Shown: positions 8,974 through 18,100, counted from the stretch's first letter. The stretch: 64,000 nucleotides of DNA from Streptosporangium album (GCF_014203795.1 NZ_JACHJU010000003.1:62001-126000), one strand, 5' to 3'. Translations and numbers: made by a program. The notes: generated from the letters alone by a model not told the origin.

Positions 8974-10043
8974 TTGGGCAGCGCGGTGGTGCTGGAAGAG
9001 AAGTGGCCGGTCCTGGGCCGGCACGAGAAGGCAGCCGAGTGGCTGCGAATATGGGCGGATCTGGGGCGGGCTCCCCGGACGATCGATGCGTACGCGCGGG
9101 GACTGGCTGAATACCTGCTGGTCTGCGAGCGGGACGGGATCGACCCGGTTGCCGCGAACCGTCTGCATGTAGCGGCGTTCGTGAAGGAGCTGAGCACGCG
9201 GCCGAGCCGTCGAGGGGCCAACGTCGTCGCGCTGGACTCCGGGGCCGGCTTGGCGAACGCAACGCTGCAGCAGCGGCTGGTGTCGGTGCGGCTGTTCTAC
9301 GACTACCTCAGGAGGAGGGACTGCGGGAGTCCAACCCGGTCGGCCGTGGCCGCTACACACCCGGCCGGAATTTCGGCGGACACCAGCGAGGGCTGGTACC
9401 CCGGCTGACGAAACTGCCGTGGATTCCGAGCGAACAGCAGTGGCTCGACCTGCTGGCCGTCGCGCGCGAGGAGCCCGTACGCAACCGCGTCATGCTCGCT
9501 CTCGCCTACGACGCGGCCTTGCGGCGCGAGGAACTGTGCTCCCTGCGGACCGATGACCTCGATCCCGCCCACCGGACCCTCCGGATTCGCGCTGAGACGA
9601 CGAAGACCCGGCGCGAGCGCGTGGTCCCCTACTCGGCGGCGACCGGCGTCCTGCTGTCTGGCTATCTAGCGCATCGGGCCATGATCAGCCGGGCCCGCGG
9701 GCCGCTGTTCTTGTCCGAGTCACACCGCAACTACGGCCGGCCGTTGACCCTTTGGACCTGGTCGAAGGTAATCCGGCGCGTCGCTCTCGCCGCCGACCTG
9801 CCGCGGTTCTCGACCCACACCACTCGGCATCTGTGCTTGACCGACCTGGCAAGGATGGGCTGGGAACTGCATGCCATCGCCTCTTTCGCCGGGCATCGCA
9901 GCACCGAGTCGACGCTGACCTATATCCACCCCTCGGGCCGTGACCTGGCCGAGAAGCTGAACCGGGGCATGCGGCAGATCCATTCCTGGCGCGTGGACAT
10001 GCTTACCCGAGGCGCCCATGCCCCTGAGGCGGTCGCCGAATGA
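8974..10043 (+). pseudogene. Tyrosine recombinase/integrase with one frameshift
   Basis: TTG 8974 with GAGGAG upstream opens a SAM-like N-terminal core-binding domain (residues 1-115). The frame is lost near 9310, where CTCAGGAGGAGGGA appears one base short. The other frame then continues with the catalytic domain: ALRREELCSLR (first Arg), TKTRRERVVP (Lys), HTTRH (His-x-x-Arg) and AGHRST followed by LTYIH (His and Tyr). All catalytic residues survive. An AGGAGG exactly at the shift could allow reinitiation, so programmed expression is not excluded. Confidence 0.8.
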
Positions 10044-10701
10044 CCGCACAACCGAGAAGGACGGGGCCGGCAAGCACTCCGACCTGGGAATCATCCGTCG
10101 GCCTTGCACACTATGACCGTCGCGGCCTGCTTACCGAGGCTGAGGCGGAAGCACTCCAGACCTTCAGCATCGACCGGCTCCGGCACGACGGCCTCAGCCT
10201 CGACGCGGTGCCGCTTCGGCCGGTCGCCCGGCTGGTGCGGCCGTTGGCGGATGCTCTCGCTGGTCTGTACTTGCCGCCGGACGACCGTCATCAGCGGCGG
10301 TTCGCACGGGACGCGGCCGGTCTGGTGCTGGTCCGCTGCGGCGAGCTTCGCCGGGCCTTCTGAGGCTGGTCGGTGGACGACTGGGTGGACCTGATCAACG
10401 CCAGCGGCGCCGACTTCCGACGCTCATGGGGCGGCCAGATCGGCCCCAACGCCCGGCCGTTCGTGCTCGTCTACGCCTACCTGTTTGGCGACTTCACCGC
10501 CTTCGACCGGCTCGGCCGATTCATGCGGCCGCCCCTGGCCCGTCGGGTCTTCGGGAACGAGCTCGTCGACGATGCCGTCCGACGGATCTGCAAGGTTCTG
10601 GCCGACTGGGGCTACCGCCGTGACGCCGACAAGCTGGCCGCGGTGATCTGCCAGATGCTGCTGCTGAACCGCTTGGGCTTGACGAATCTGATTCCACAGA
10701 A
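10040..10701 (+). pseudogene. Recombinase-associated protein with internal stop and truncated 3' end
   Basis: ATG 10040 overlaps the integrase stop (ATGA), so the two were cotranscribed. The frame reads to a TGA at 10361-10363 and continues in the same frame with SVDDWVDLINASGADFRRSW, which suggests a nonsense mutation in one original gene. The frame stays open until the right end of the element. I do not recognise the family firmly. Position suggests a partner protein or second recombinase of a multi-protein tyrosine-recombinase element. Confidence 0.55.
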
Positions 10702-11261
10702 CGCCCTGGCGCACCGTCCACGCGACCTTCACTCGCTGGTGGCAGGACGGCGATCTCTACGTCCTCCACAACGACCCGCGCGAACACGTCCGACTGGCCG
10801 AAGGACGCCACGCCGAACCCAGCACAGGGATCATCGATTCACAGTCGCTGCGGGCAGCCGAGACCGTCGCCACCGACTCCCGCGGATACGACGCGGCCAA
10901 GAAAGTGCAGGGCCGCAAGCGGCACGTCATCGTGGACACCCTGGCCCTGCTGCTGGTCGTCATCGTCACCGCCGCCGGCGTCCAGGACCGCGACGGCGCC
11001 AAGCCCGCGCTGGAACACCTGCGCGACTGGTACGAGAGGATCTCGCCGATCTGGGCCGGCAGCGCCTACGCGGGCAAGCTCGTCACCTGGGCCAAGAAGC
11101 ACGTCCGGCTCACCCTGGAGATCGTCAAGCGCAGCGACGATGTCAGCGGCTTCGTGGTCCTGCCTCGCAGGTGGGTGGTGGAGAGGACGCTGTCGTGGAT
11201 CTGTCAGCGCAGGCGGTGCGTACGTGACTATGAACGGTTATCCGAGCACCACGAGGCCAGG
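10702..11261 (+). pseudogene. IS5-type transposase, C-terminal part
   Basis: This continues the IS5 transposase after the insertion: PWRTVHATFTRWWQDGDLY, the DDE residues in IIDSQSLRAA and in the region around VIVTAAGVQDRDGA, then RRWVVERTLSWICQRRR. Similarity to the family stops after YERLSEHHEA at about 11261, so the IS has also lost its 3' end. The roughly 290 bases from here to the VOC gene contain nothing I can assign. Confidence 0.82.
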
Positions 11262-11554
11262 GACTGTACGGGTTTACGACAGGCCCCGCCCTGGTTTGTG
11301 GCGATGTGGCCGCTACGCTTCACCCGCGCCGAGGTCGGAGCCGGGCGACGACCCCTTCCACCTGAACGATCCCAACAGCTGAGAAGGGGCGGCGGGAAAG
11401 ACGACCGCCAGAATGGGGGCGGTGGAGAGGTCGGTACTGGTAGGTGTCGTATCGGGCTGCGTTCCGATCGTCTTGCTGGTGAAGGGCCTTGGTTCGGCGG
11501 CCGTCAAGGCGGGAGACCGGATCAGGGCGACCAGGAAGAAAAGGGAGCACGATC

Positions 11555-11953
11555 ATGAATCCGACACTCAACACCATCGACATCGTGGTGTCCGACATCA
11601 ATGTCTCGATTGCCTTCTACGCCCGTCTCGGGCTGGAGTTCAAGATCGATGAGCACTCGCCTGAGCACGCCGGATGTGACCTGCCGAACGGGCTGCACGT
11701 GATGCTCGATACCGAGTCCTTCCGTACCCCGTTCCTGCCCGGCTGGAGCAAGCCGTCCGGCGGGCCTCGCACCCTGCTGTGCTTCGAGTTCGACGCCCCG
11801 GCGGGGGTGGACGCCAAGTACGCCGAGCTCGTCCAGGCCGGCTATCGGGGGATCGCCGAGCCGTTCGATGCCTTCTGGGGCATGCGTTACGCCACGGTGG
11901 CCGACCCGGACGGGTGCGGCGTCGACCTGTACGCAGCGCTGCCGGCCGGCTGA
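11555..11953 (+). CDS. VOC (glyoxalase/bleomycin-resistance fold) protein
   Basis: 132 residues with the repeated beta-alpha-beta-beta-beta pattern of the vicinal oxygen chelate fold. The second half ends in the conserved ATVADPDGCGVDLYA. ATG 11555 has GGGAG 8 nt upstream. It is the first gene of a likely operon with the YciI-like and sigma-factor genes. Small VOC proteins in this position usually have unknown substrates. Confidence 0.88.
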   Translation: MNPTLNTIDIVVSDINVSIAFYARLGLEFKIDEHSPEHAGCDLPNGLHVMLDTESFRTPFLPGWSKPSGGPRTLLCFEFDAPAGVDAKYAELVQAGYRGIAEPFDAFWGMRYATVADPDGCGVDLYAALPAG

Positions 11954-12008
11954 GCCCGGGCGCGGCAGAGAAGCAGGTACATCATCGACGAGCAGGAGGT
12001 TCAGCAAG

Positions 12009-12347
12009 ATGAAGTACGTGCTGATGTTCATCGAGACCGAGCAGTTCGCCCAGCAGCTGGAGGCGATGGGTGAGCTGGAACAGGCCCAGGCCTATGAGGC
12101 GGTGGGTCGGTGGTTCGCCGATAACGCCGAGGTGATCACTCATCACACGCATCTGGCGCCGGTGCACACCGCCACCACGATGCGCCTGGACGGCGCCGAG
12201 CCGGTGGTCACCGACGGGCCGTTCATGGAGGGCAAGGAGGTGGTGAGCGGGTTCGCCGAGATCGAGGTGGCCGATCTGGATCAGGCGTTGAAGGTGGCCC
12301 GCTCGTGGCCGGCGTGCCCGATCGTGGAGATCCGCCCCGTCTCATGA
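12009..12347 (+). CDS. YciI-like DGPF-domain protein
   Basis: 112 residues. It starts with the MKYVLMF strand and contains the hallmark TDGPFMEGKEVVSGF at about 70-84. DGPF/YCII proteins are ferredoxin-like dimers. They are the characteristic neighbours of ECF42 sigma factors, and here the stop overlaps the sigma-factor start (ATGA at 12344-12347). ATG 12009 has AGGAGG about 12 nt upstream. Confidence 0.9.
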   Translation: MKYVLMFIETEQFAQQLEAMGELEQAQAYEAVGRWFADNAEVITHHTHLAPVHTATTMRLDGAEPVVTDGPFMEGKEVVSGFAEIEVADLDQALKVARSWPACPIVEIRPVS

Positions 12348-13636
12348 CCGGCCCCGCAGACCCGCCCGCTGACGGTCTCCCGGACGGAAGCGCCGATGGC
12401 GAACTCGGCGAGCAGCCGGGCCGCGCCGGCGCGGCCCTGGACGGCGACAGCGGGCGGGTACTCGCGCGGGTGTTGCGCGAGCACGCGGGCCGGCTGGCGG
12501 CGAGCCTGATCTCGCTGCTGGGCGACTTCTCCGCCGCCGAGGACCTGGTGCAGGACGCGGTGGAGACGGCGCTGCGCCGCTGGCCGGTCGAGGGCATTCC
12601 GGAGCGGCCGCAGGCGTGGCTGTACACGGTGGCCCGGCGGCGGGGCCTGGATGTGCTGCGGCGTGAGTCGAACTACCGGGCCAAGCTGGCCCAGCTGCAC
12701 TGGCCGGAGCCGCAGGCGGCCGATGACCGGCTGCGGCTGATCTTCACCTGCTGTCACCCGGCACTGGCCCCGCAGGCACGGATCGCACTGACGTTGCGGG
12801 TGGTGTGCGGACTGTCGACGGGGCAGATCGCGGCGGCGTTCGTGGTGCCCGAGACCACGGTGGCCCGGCGCATCACCCGGGCGAAGAAGAAGATCGGCCA
12901 GGCCGGCATCCCGTATCGCGTCCCGGCGGCCGAGGAGTTGCCGGAGCGGCTGCGCTCGGTGCTGGCGGTCATCTATCTGCTGTTCAACGAGGGCTACCTG
13001 TCCAGCAGCCCCGAGCGGGCCCAAGCGCGTGACCTGGTCGACGACGCCGAATGGCTGGCCGCGCTACTGGCCGGGCTGGCGCCGGCCGAGCCGGAGGTGG
13101 CCGGGCTGCTGGCGCTGATCCGGCTGCACCGGGCACGAGGTCCGGCCCGCTTCGACGCGGAGGGCAGGCTGGTGCTGCTGGCCGATCAGGATCGCTCCCG
13201 CTGGGACCGGCATGCGATCGAGCAGGCGGTGGCGCTGCTGACGCGGGCGGCTCGTGCGCATCGGCGGCCGGGCCCGTACCAGCTGCAGGCGGCGATCGCT
13301 GCCTGTCACGCGGAGGCCGTCTCGTTCGAGCAGACCGACTGGGCGCAGATCCTGGTGCTCTACGACATGCTGGCGCATCTGGCCCCCTCGCCGGTCACCC
13401 GGCTGCACCGGGCAATCGCCCTGCGCCATGTCCACGGCGCCGCTGCGGCGCTGGCCGAAGTCGATGAGCTGGAACGCGACCTGGCCGGCTACGCGCTCTG
13501 GCACGCCACCCGCGCCGAGCTGCTGCGCGAGCTGGGCCAGGCCGAGCGGGCGCGGGCGTGTGACGAGCGGGCCCTGAAGCTGACCACCAACCCCGCCCAG
13601 CAGGCCCTGTTGGTCGAACGGCTCGCCTGGAGCTGA
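12344..13636 (+). CDS. ECF42-type RNA polymerase sigma factor with C-terminal TPR-like extension
   Basis: 430 residues, far longer than a classical ECF sigma factor. Sigma region 2 includes DFSAAEDLVQDAVETALRRW (about 60-80). Region 4 has CGLSTGQIAAAFVVPETTVA (about 155-175). From about 200 on there is a helical tail containing LFNEGYLSS and a final tetratricopeptide-like segment. This tail and the DGPF-protein neighbour define ECF42, in which the C-terminal extension rather than an anti-sigma factor is reported to control activity. ATG 12344 overlaps the preceding stop. Confidence 0.9.
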   Translation: MTGPADPPADGLPDGSADGELGEQPGRAGAALDGDSGRVLARVLREHAGRLAASLISLLGDFSAAEDLVQDAVETALRRWPVEGIPERPQAWLYTVARRRGLDVLRRESNYRAKLAQLHWPEPQAADDRLRLIFTCCHPALAPQARIALTLRVVCGLSTGQIAAAFVVPETTVARRITRAKKKIGQAGIPYRVPAAEELPERLRSVLAVIYLLFNEGYLSSSPERAQARDLVDDAEWLAALLAGLAPAEPEVAGLLALIRLHRARGPARFDAEGRLVLLADQDRSRWDRHAIEQAVALLTRAARAHRRPGPYQLQAAIAACHAEAVSFEQTDWAQILVLYDMLAHLAPSPVTRLHRAIALRHVHGAAAALAEVDELERDLAGYALWHATRAELLRELGQAERARACDERALKLTTNPAQQALLVERLAWS

Positions 13637-13648
13637 AGATCAGGGCGG

Positions 13649-13960
13649 TCATCTGCCGGGCCGCCAGGGCGCGTTCGGGTCCACCCGGCGGGCCTGGCCG
13701 TTGATCTGCAGGGCGTAGGTGGGCCGGCCGAGGCCGGGAACCTGGCCGAGGTAGGAGTGGCCGGCCAGGTGGCACCAGGCAGGCCGATCCAGCGGCGCGG
13801 CCGGGTCGGTGGCAATCACCCGCACCACGGTGCCCGCCTCCAGGTCGGCGACGAGGCGGGCCAGCTGGATGAGCAGCAACACACAGCGGGCGTCGCCGCC
13901 GTCCAGCACCACTGGCGACGGAACAACCGGGTGACCCTCAAAAGCGCCTGGGCTGCTCAT
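13649..13960 (-). CDS. TusA-family sulfurtransferase-like protein
   Basis: 103 residues. The N-terminal region VVLDGGDARCVLLLIQLARL holds the single cysteine in the position of the TusA/SirA persulfide cysteine. Further on, PAWCHLAGHSYLGQV resembles the second half of actinomycete TusA-like proteins. ATG 13960 overlaps the stop of the upstream rhodanese remnant (ATGA), which identifies the start. Persulfide relay with the former rhodanese partner is the likely role. Confidence 0.8.
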   Translation of the reverse strand: MSSPGAFEGHPVVPSPVVLDGGDARCVLLLIQLARLVADLEAGTVVRVIATDPAAPLDRPAWCHLAGHSYLGQVPGLGRPTYALQINGQARRVDPNAPWRPGR

Positions 13961-14038
13961 GCGGCGACCGGCAGACCGGCCAGCCGCCATTCGAGCATCC
14001 CGTCGGCCAGCCGTACCGCGCGGTGGCCGCGTCCAGTC
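13957..14038 (-). pseudogene. Rhodanese-domain gene, C-terminal stub
   Basis: The last 26 or so codons read GHRAVRLADGMLEWRLAGLP and end in a TGA overlapping the TusA start. This is the typical C-terminal end of a single-domain rhodanese. Upstream the gene is replaced by a 137-bp MITE at 14039, and no rhodanese sequence continues beyond it. The remaining fragment lacks the active-site loop. Confidence 0.75.
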
Positions 14039-14175
14039 GGGGTCCCGGTAGTATCGGCGAAATTTCCAACGGATATGCAGGTCAGGAGCCCTTCCAAGGT
14101 TGGCCCTGGAAGATCGTCTGCCGAGGCTCTGACCAGCATTTCCGTTGCTTTTGCGGCGATTACTACCGGGACCCC
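14039..14175. repeat. MITE family 1, copy A (137 bp)
   Basis: A 15-bp perfect terminal inverted repeat: GGGGTCCCGGTAGTA at 14039-14053 and its reverse complement at 14161-14175. Sub-terminal sequences AACGGATATGCAGGTCAG and CTGACCAGCATTTCCGTT form a second, imperfect inverted pair. No coding capacity. It truncates the rhodanese gene. Related copies lie at 36957, 57979 and (half) 29330. Confidence 0.88.
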
Positions 14176-14208
14176 GAATAGGGCTGCCCAGATGGCGACG
14201 CCTCTAGA

Positions 14209-14658
14209 TCATCCCATTTCCGGTACTGGTCGATCCGAAAGCTCCCCAAGCAGGCCGACGTGGGGGCGGAGAGCGATGACGTTGGCGTGTGGCTGGGTGA
14301 GCTGCTCGCGTAGGTCCTGGTTCTCGAGGGTGAGGATGTGGACGGCCCGAACGAGCGCGGGGACGTCTGCCTGGAGTTGCGCGAGCTTCTCGTTCTTGTT
14401 CGCGATCGTCTTCTTCAGCCTGGTGATCTCGGCGCGAAGTCGGACCTCGACGTCCGGGGTCGCGCCGCGTGCCTTGACCAGTTCGTAGAACTCGTTCTTC
14501 AGGTCGGTGTGGCGCTGGGTGAGGGCGTTGCACGGGACCTGCGACTCTTGGGCGAGCGCGACGATGGTCAGGGCGCCGTTGGAGTACTTGGCCTGGTCGT
14601 TGAGGAGGCGGTGGATGCCGGCGCGGATACGTTCGCGTTCGTCTGGGGTCGGGCTCAT
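14209..14658 (-). CDS. Coiled-coil protein of a tyrosine-recombinase element (TnpC-like)
   Basis: 149 residues. An N-terminal basic HTH-like region (RERIRAGIHRLLNDQAKYSN) is followed by a long heptad-rich helix from about 75 to 125 (RLRAEITRLKKTIANKNEKL). ATG 14658 overlaps the stop of the upstream recombinase fragment (ATGA). A short coiled-coil gene directly after a large integrase is the arrangement of Tn554-type TnpB-TnpC modules, so it is probably a cofactor of that recombinase. With the integrase broken it is likely a relic. Confidence 0.65.
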   Translation of the reverse strand: MSPTPDERERIRAGIHRLLNDQAKYSNGALTIVALAQESQVPCNALTQRHTDLKNEFYELVKARGATPDVEVRLRAEITRLKKTIANKNEKLAQLQADVPALVRAVHILTLENQDLREQLTQPHANVIALRPHVGLLGELSDRPVPEMG

Positions 14659-14936
14659 GTGGCGTCCTCGAGAGTGATGCGGGTGCGGTCGTGGGTGTCG
14701 GCGAGGTCGCGGAGGCGGGCGGCGTTGGCGCGGAACCGATCGCCGATCGGTCGGGCGGCGAAGGCGGCGCGTTTGTCGAGGAATTCGGCGCATTCGCGGA
14801 GCTGGGCGGCGTGCTCGTCAGCGCGGATGATATTGCCGCAGCCGGGGACGCAGCGGTCGAGGGTGGGAGTGTCCCTGACGCCGTCGCGATGGCAGAGGGC
14901 CTGAGCGCGCTTGTAGTGACGGGGTACGGACAACAT
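14655..14936 (-). pseudogene. Large tyrosine integrase, C-terminal fragment
   Basis: About 93 codons remain. They include RHYKRAQALCHRDGVRDTP, a Cys-rich VPGCGNI and the helical end RLRDLADTHDRTRITLE, a pattern seen at the C-terminus of large actinomycete integrases next to TnpC-like genes. Sequence upstream of about 14936 no longer matches, and no catalytic Arg-His-Arg-Tyr region is present. Confidence 0.6.
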
Positions 14937-14942
14937 CGGAAC

Positions 14943-15919
14943 CGGAACGCACGTTAAGCTCGTTCGCTGAGGTCGATGAGGGTGCGTGACGGGGCGGCCG
15001 GAGGTGCTTGGCGTGCGTTTCCGTTCGGACGCAGCCCGCTTGTCGATCTTCGCCGGGTCTGCCCGCCGACCAGGATCGGGCGACTGGTCAGGCTGAATCG
15101 CCGCCGTAGTCACCGATCGGGTGCGCGGGGATCGGCTGTCCGGAACTCCTCAGTAACGGACAAGATCGAGTAGGGCCGCGCGAGGGCTCTGACTGGCCCC
15201 GACAGGCGTCCGTAACTCCGTCCGGAATCAACGTCCCGAAACTTGCGGACCAGAGCCGGGTTCCGGAACACGATCAACCTCCCGAGCGCCTTCGTTCGAT
15301 CATGTCCGATACCGCGTCCGAAAGCTCACTCACCCTCGGCGATCAGTCCAATGGCCCTCTCGTCATTCCGTTGACCTGCGTGAACAGAGCTAATCGTGCG
15401 TTCTGGTTCCGTTGCAGGTCCAGCCCCGTCGCGGAGCCAGATCCGGATGGAGGCGACGTCGATGGTGCCCTGGTAGATGCGTTCTCGCTTGTCATAGCGG
15501 GTGGCCATGTCGCCAGCCAGCTTCATGGGACCGCTGAGAGGGGTTTTCTGCCACGAGCATGGGACCACCCGGTTGCCAGTGGTGGGACCACCCGGCGTGT
15601 CGCGTTCGGGAGGTTGATCACTTCCGGTTACGAACCGTTCCAGGCCGTTCGACTTGGTGGGGGTTCGGGGAATGGCGTTTCGGGAGGTTTCCGTGATTGA
15701 GGTACGCGAGGTGCTGCGGGCGTGGCTGGCCGGGGCCGGCCTGCGCAAGGTCGCTGGCAAGCGACAGGCCAGGGCGCGGAAGGCCTTGAGCTTGTTGAGG
15801 CACCGTTCCACGGTGTTGCGATCTTTGTAGCGTTCGGGATCGAAGGCGGGGCCGGAGAGCTTTGCTGGCTAGAACATGTCCGGCGTCGGGATCGCCTGGC
15901 TGAAGTCTCCGGACCGCAG
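14943..15919. other. Non-coding stretch with IS debris
   Basis: No intact gene. It contains two short similar segments (GGTACGGACAA near 14925 and GTAACGGACAAGATCG near 15155), a directly repeated TGGGACCACCCGG (about 15563-15600) of the kind found at IS21-family ends, and the IS5 fragments listed separately. Nothing else was recognised. Confidence 0.5.
15420..15843 (-). pseudogene. IS5-family transposase, two C-terminal fragments
   Basis: Minus-strand translation gives NTVERCLNKLKAFRALA near 15773-15843 and ATRYDKRERIYQGTIDVASI near 15440-15510. In intact IS5-group transposases these two segments are adjacent, so about 260 bp of unrelated sequence has been inserted between them and everything upstream is lost. 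Confidence 0.65.
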
Positions 15920-16923
15920 TGAGACGTTGTCAGCAACGGTCGATGACCGTGTGTAGCCGATCACGGCGGGCGTGGGAGTGATCAAGTAGAGAAAAGCGTG
16001 AAGCCCCTGGTAGGGGTGGGTCTTGTCGAAGGATCCACCGCACCGCACACAAGGGCTTCACGTGACCTCCAGTATCACCTACACAGCCGAGTTGGACATG
16101 CCGCGCGAGGTTGTGCTGTTTCTGGCCGGGCTGTTGCGCGCCGAGCGGGTACGGCGCCGCACCCGCGCGGGCACTCGGGCGCTGGGCGAGTTCAAGCAGG
16201 CCGTTCTGATCATCCGCTGGCTGGTGGACGGCGCTCGGATCGCCCGGCTGGCCGCCGATAACGCCATCTCGCACGCGACCTGTGATCGGTACGTCGAAGA
16301 CGGGGTCACCGTATTGAAGGCCCAGGCGCCGACGCTACAGGAGGCGCTCACGGCGGCGAAGGCCGCCGGCTACACCCACCTGCATCTGGATGGCACGCTG
16401 ATCGAAACCGACCGCTGCCGCGCCCTGGGCCCGAACGGCGCCGACCTGTGGTGGAGTGGAAAACACAAGCAGCACGGCGGCAACATTCAGGTCCTGTCCA
16501 GCCCCGGCGGCGACCCGCTGTGGACTTCTGAGGTACGGCCCGGCCGTGAACACGATCTCACCTGTGCCCGCCTGCACGGCCTCCTCGACCCGCTGGCCAA
16601 GGCCGCCGAGGACGGGCTGATCACGTTGGCCGACCTCGGCTACGTCGATGCGGGTATGGGGTTTCGCCTGCCGTACAAGAGGTCTCGGGGTGGCACACTC
16701 ACCGACGATCAGATCCAGTACAACAAGGTCCACGGTGCGCTCCGAGCCCTCGCCGAACGAGCAAACGCCCAGCTCAAGATGCGGTTCAAGGCACTGCGGA
16801 ACGTCAGCAAGTGCCCTTGGAAGATCGGCGGTATCGTCGCCGCGGCGCTCGTCCTCTTCCACCGGGAGCAAGCTCACAAGCAGCTGTCACCCAGCGTGAA
16901 CGCCGGTTGCTGACAATGACTCA
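15920..16923 (+). mobile_element. IS5-superfamily insertion sequence, copy 1 (about 1004 bp)
   Basis: Left end TGAGACGTTGTCAGCAAC and right end (reverse complement) TGAGTCATTGTCAGCAAC give an 18-bp imperfect inverted repeat. A nearly identical copy lies in the opposite orientation at 59808-60811. It has removed the C-terminal end of the DUF1963 gene on its right. Exact ends may be a few bases wider, because CAC/GTG pairs extend the repeat in copy 2. Confidence 0.85.
16062..16913 (+). CDS. IS5-family transposase (DDE_Tnp_4 type)
   Basis: 283 residues. An N-terminal HTH precedes the catalytic core. The core has THLHLDGTLIETDR (first Asp), ADLGYVDAG (second Asp) and ALAERANAQLKMRFKALRN (Glu). 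GTG 16062 has GGG upstream and begins Met-Thr-Ser-Ser-Ile; a TTG at 16023 is less likely. The protein looks intact. Compared with the second copy at 59818 only Leu/Pro and Asp/Glu changes near residues 67-80 are evident. Confidence 0.9.
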   Translation: MTSSITYTAELDMPREVVLFLAGLLRAERVRRRTRAGTRALGEFKQAVLIIRWLVDGARIARLAADNAISHATCDRYVEDGVTVLKAQAPTLQEALTAAKAAGYTHLHLDGTLIETDRCRALGPNGADLWWSGKHKQHGGNIQVLSSPGGDPLWTSEVRPGREHDLTCARLHGLLDPLAKAAEDGLITLADLGYVDAGMGFRLPYKRSRGGTLTDDQIQYNKVHGALRALAERANAQLKMRFKALRNVSKCPWKIGGIVAAALVLFHREQAHKQLSPSVNAGC

Positions 16924-17674
16924 GTGCTTGGGTGGGGATCGACCAATGCATCCAGCCGCCTTCGCCCTCCATATGCCACTCGCCCTGATCGGACAATTGA
17001 AGCAGGTGGTGAAAGGAGTTCGGGTCTTCGCCATCGGGAAAATTCTGCGAGACAGTCCCTGGGAGCATCGGCCAGCCGAAGGCGATTTCCCCGCTGGTGA
17101 GAACGCCCGGCCGTGCCCACAACCAGTCGCTCTCGGTGTTGCCGATTCTGACGTAGTCGCTTATGTACTCGTAGGTGTCGTACTCGACGTCGTCGAGAAT
17201 CTCCTCCCAGGCCGCGTCATAGCCGTCGGGCATGGCGAATCCGGACTCGGCCTTCCAAGCGACCGGTGCGAAGACCTTGGACTCGGCGGGCGGGTCTATC
17301 TCGACGGCGTGCCCGGAACGGGCGGCGATCACAGCCACGGCCTCCGGTTCGAACGCCAACCCGATGTCGTCGAGGTAGAAGAAGTTGAGCAGGCCGGTGC
17401 CAGCCGGTGCGAGGTCACCGAGCCACGGGGCAAGGACATCGGTGTCAAGGACGGCGAACAGACTCAACGGATCGTCCTCGCAGGTGGGCCACGGCGTCCC
17501 CGGTTCGAGCATCGCCCGGCCACCAAATCGGCAGTGGCCTGACCCCTCACCCGGCTCGGCTCTCCTCAGGTCGAAACCGGGGCGGGCGAGGCTGACGATG
17601 CGGGGAGTGAGTTCCGCGCCGAAACGCTCGACGCAGAAGTCATGCAGGGCGGCAAGCGTCTCTCTCGGCTCCAT
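16874..17674 (-). pseudogene. DUF1963 (YwqG-like) protein, C-terminus replaced by IS
   Basis: From ATG 17674 the protein reads as a DUF1963 family member: RFGGRAMLEPGTPWPTCEDD near 40-60 and LLQLSDQGEWHMEGEGGWMH near 225-245. The IS at 15920-16923 begins at 16923, so the last 16 or so residues (about QQPAFTLGDSCL) are IS sequence. Only a short C-terminal part of the family is missing. GAGGAAGG lies upstream. Function of the family is unknown. Confidence 0.75.
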
Positions 17675-17681
17675 GCGACGT

Positions 17682-17915
17682 TCAGCCTTCCTCAATGAAC
17701 GCGACCACCTCGGGGATCTCCTGCCTGGAAGGGAAGCGTGCCATCTTCTGAAAGCACTTCAGTACCAGCACCACCGCGAACAACGCCTGCGGACTGGCGG
17801 TCCGCTCTTGAGCCCAGGCCCTCTCCTCGACGGTCGGGGTGAAGAACACATGCAGCACCCGTGCCGAGGTCAGGCGCTTGAACTGCGGGTAGGCGGTCCG
17901 CTCGATCGACGTCAC
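17682..17915 (-). pseudogene. Tn3-family transposase, N-terminal fragment (DUF4158)
   Basis: From GTG 17915: TSIERTAYPQFKRLTSARVL, then FFTPTVEERAWA and LKCFQKMARFPSRQEIP. This is the start of actinomycete Tn3 TnpA proteins, which normally have about 1000 residues. Here the frame closes after 77 residues, just before the DUF1963 gene. The C-terminal Tn3 fragment at 37262 may come from a related element. Confidence 0.78.
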
Positions 17916-18100
17916 GCGAGCCCTTTCCGGCTGAACACCTCCAAAACCCGCCCATCGTAACGGCAGATGATCAACACCCGCCCGCCATTCACCAAACCGC
18001 AACCAAACAAGCGCAAATGGTCACACTTCAGGCATCAGCACGTCTTCTGACCTGGGCTTCCCCTCGTAACGTGGAGATATCGCCTTAAAGGGGGACGGCG

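Larger units (their letters stand above)
8899..10701 (+). mobile_element. Tyrosine-recombinase element inserted in the IS5 transposase gene
   Basis: A 1.8-kb insert. Its edges are defined because the flanking codons rejoin to the IS5 motif DFPPWRTV. GTGGAATCA at 8909-8917 and TGATTCCAC at 10689-10697 form a 9-bp inverted repeat close to both ends. Just inside the left repeat is an 11-bp perfect hairpin. The element carries a frameshifted integrase and a second gene with a nonsense codon, so this copy is probably dead. It may be an internally deleted form of a larger multi-recombinase element. Confidence 0.7.

Noticed and set aside
11413..11652. Possible small membrane protein before the VOC gene
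   Set aside because: The frame runs on into the VOC gene in the wrong phase, and there is no ribosome site. Only the first 35 residues look hydrophobic.
15560..15600. Complete IS21 element
   Set aside because: Only a duplicated TGGGACCACCCGG resembling IS21 terminal repeats is present. No istA or istB.
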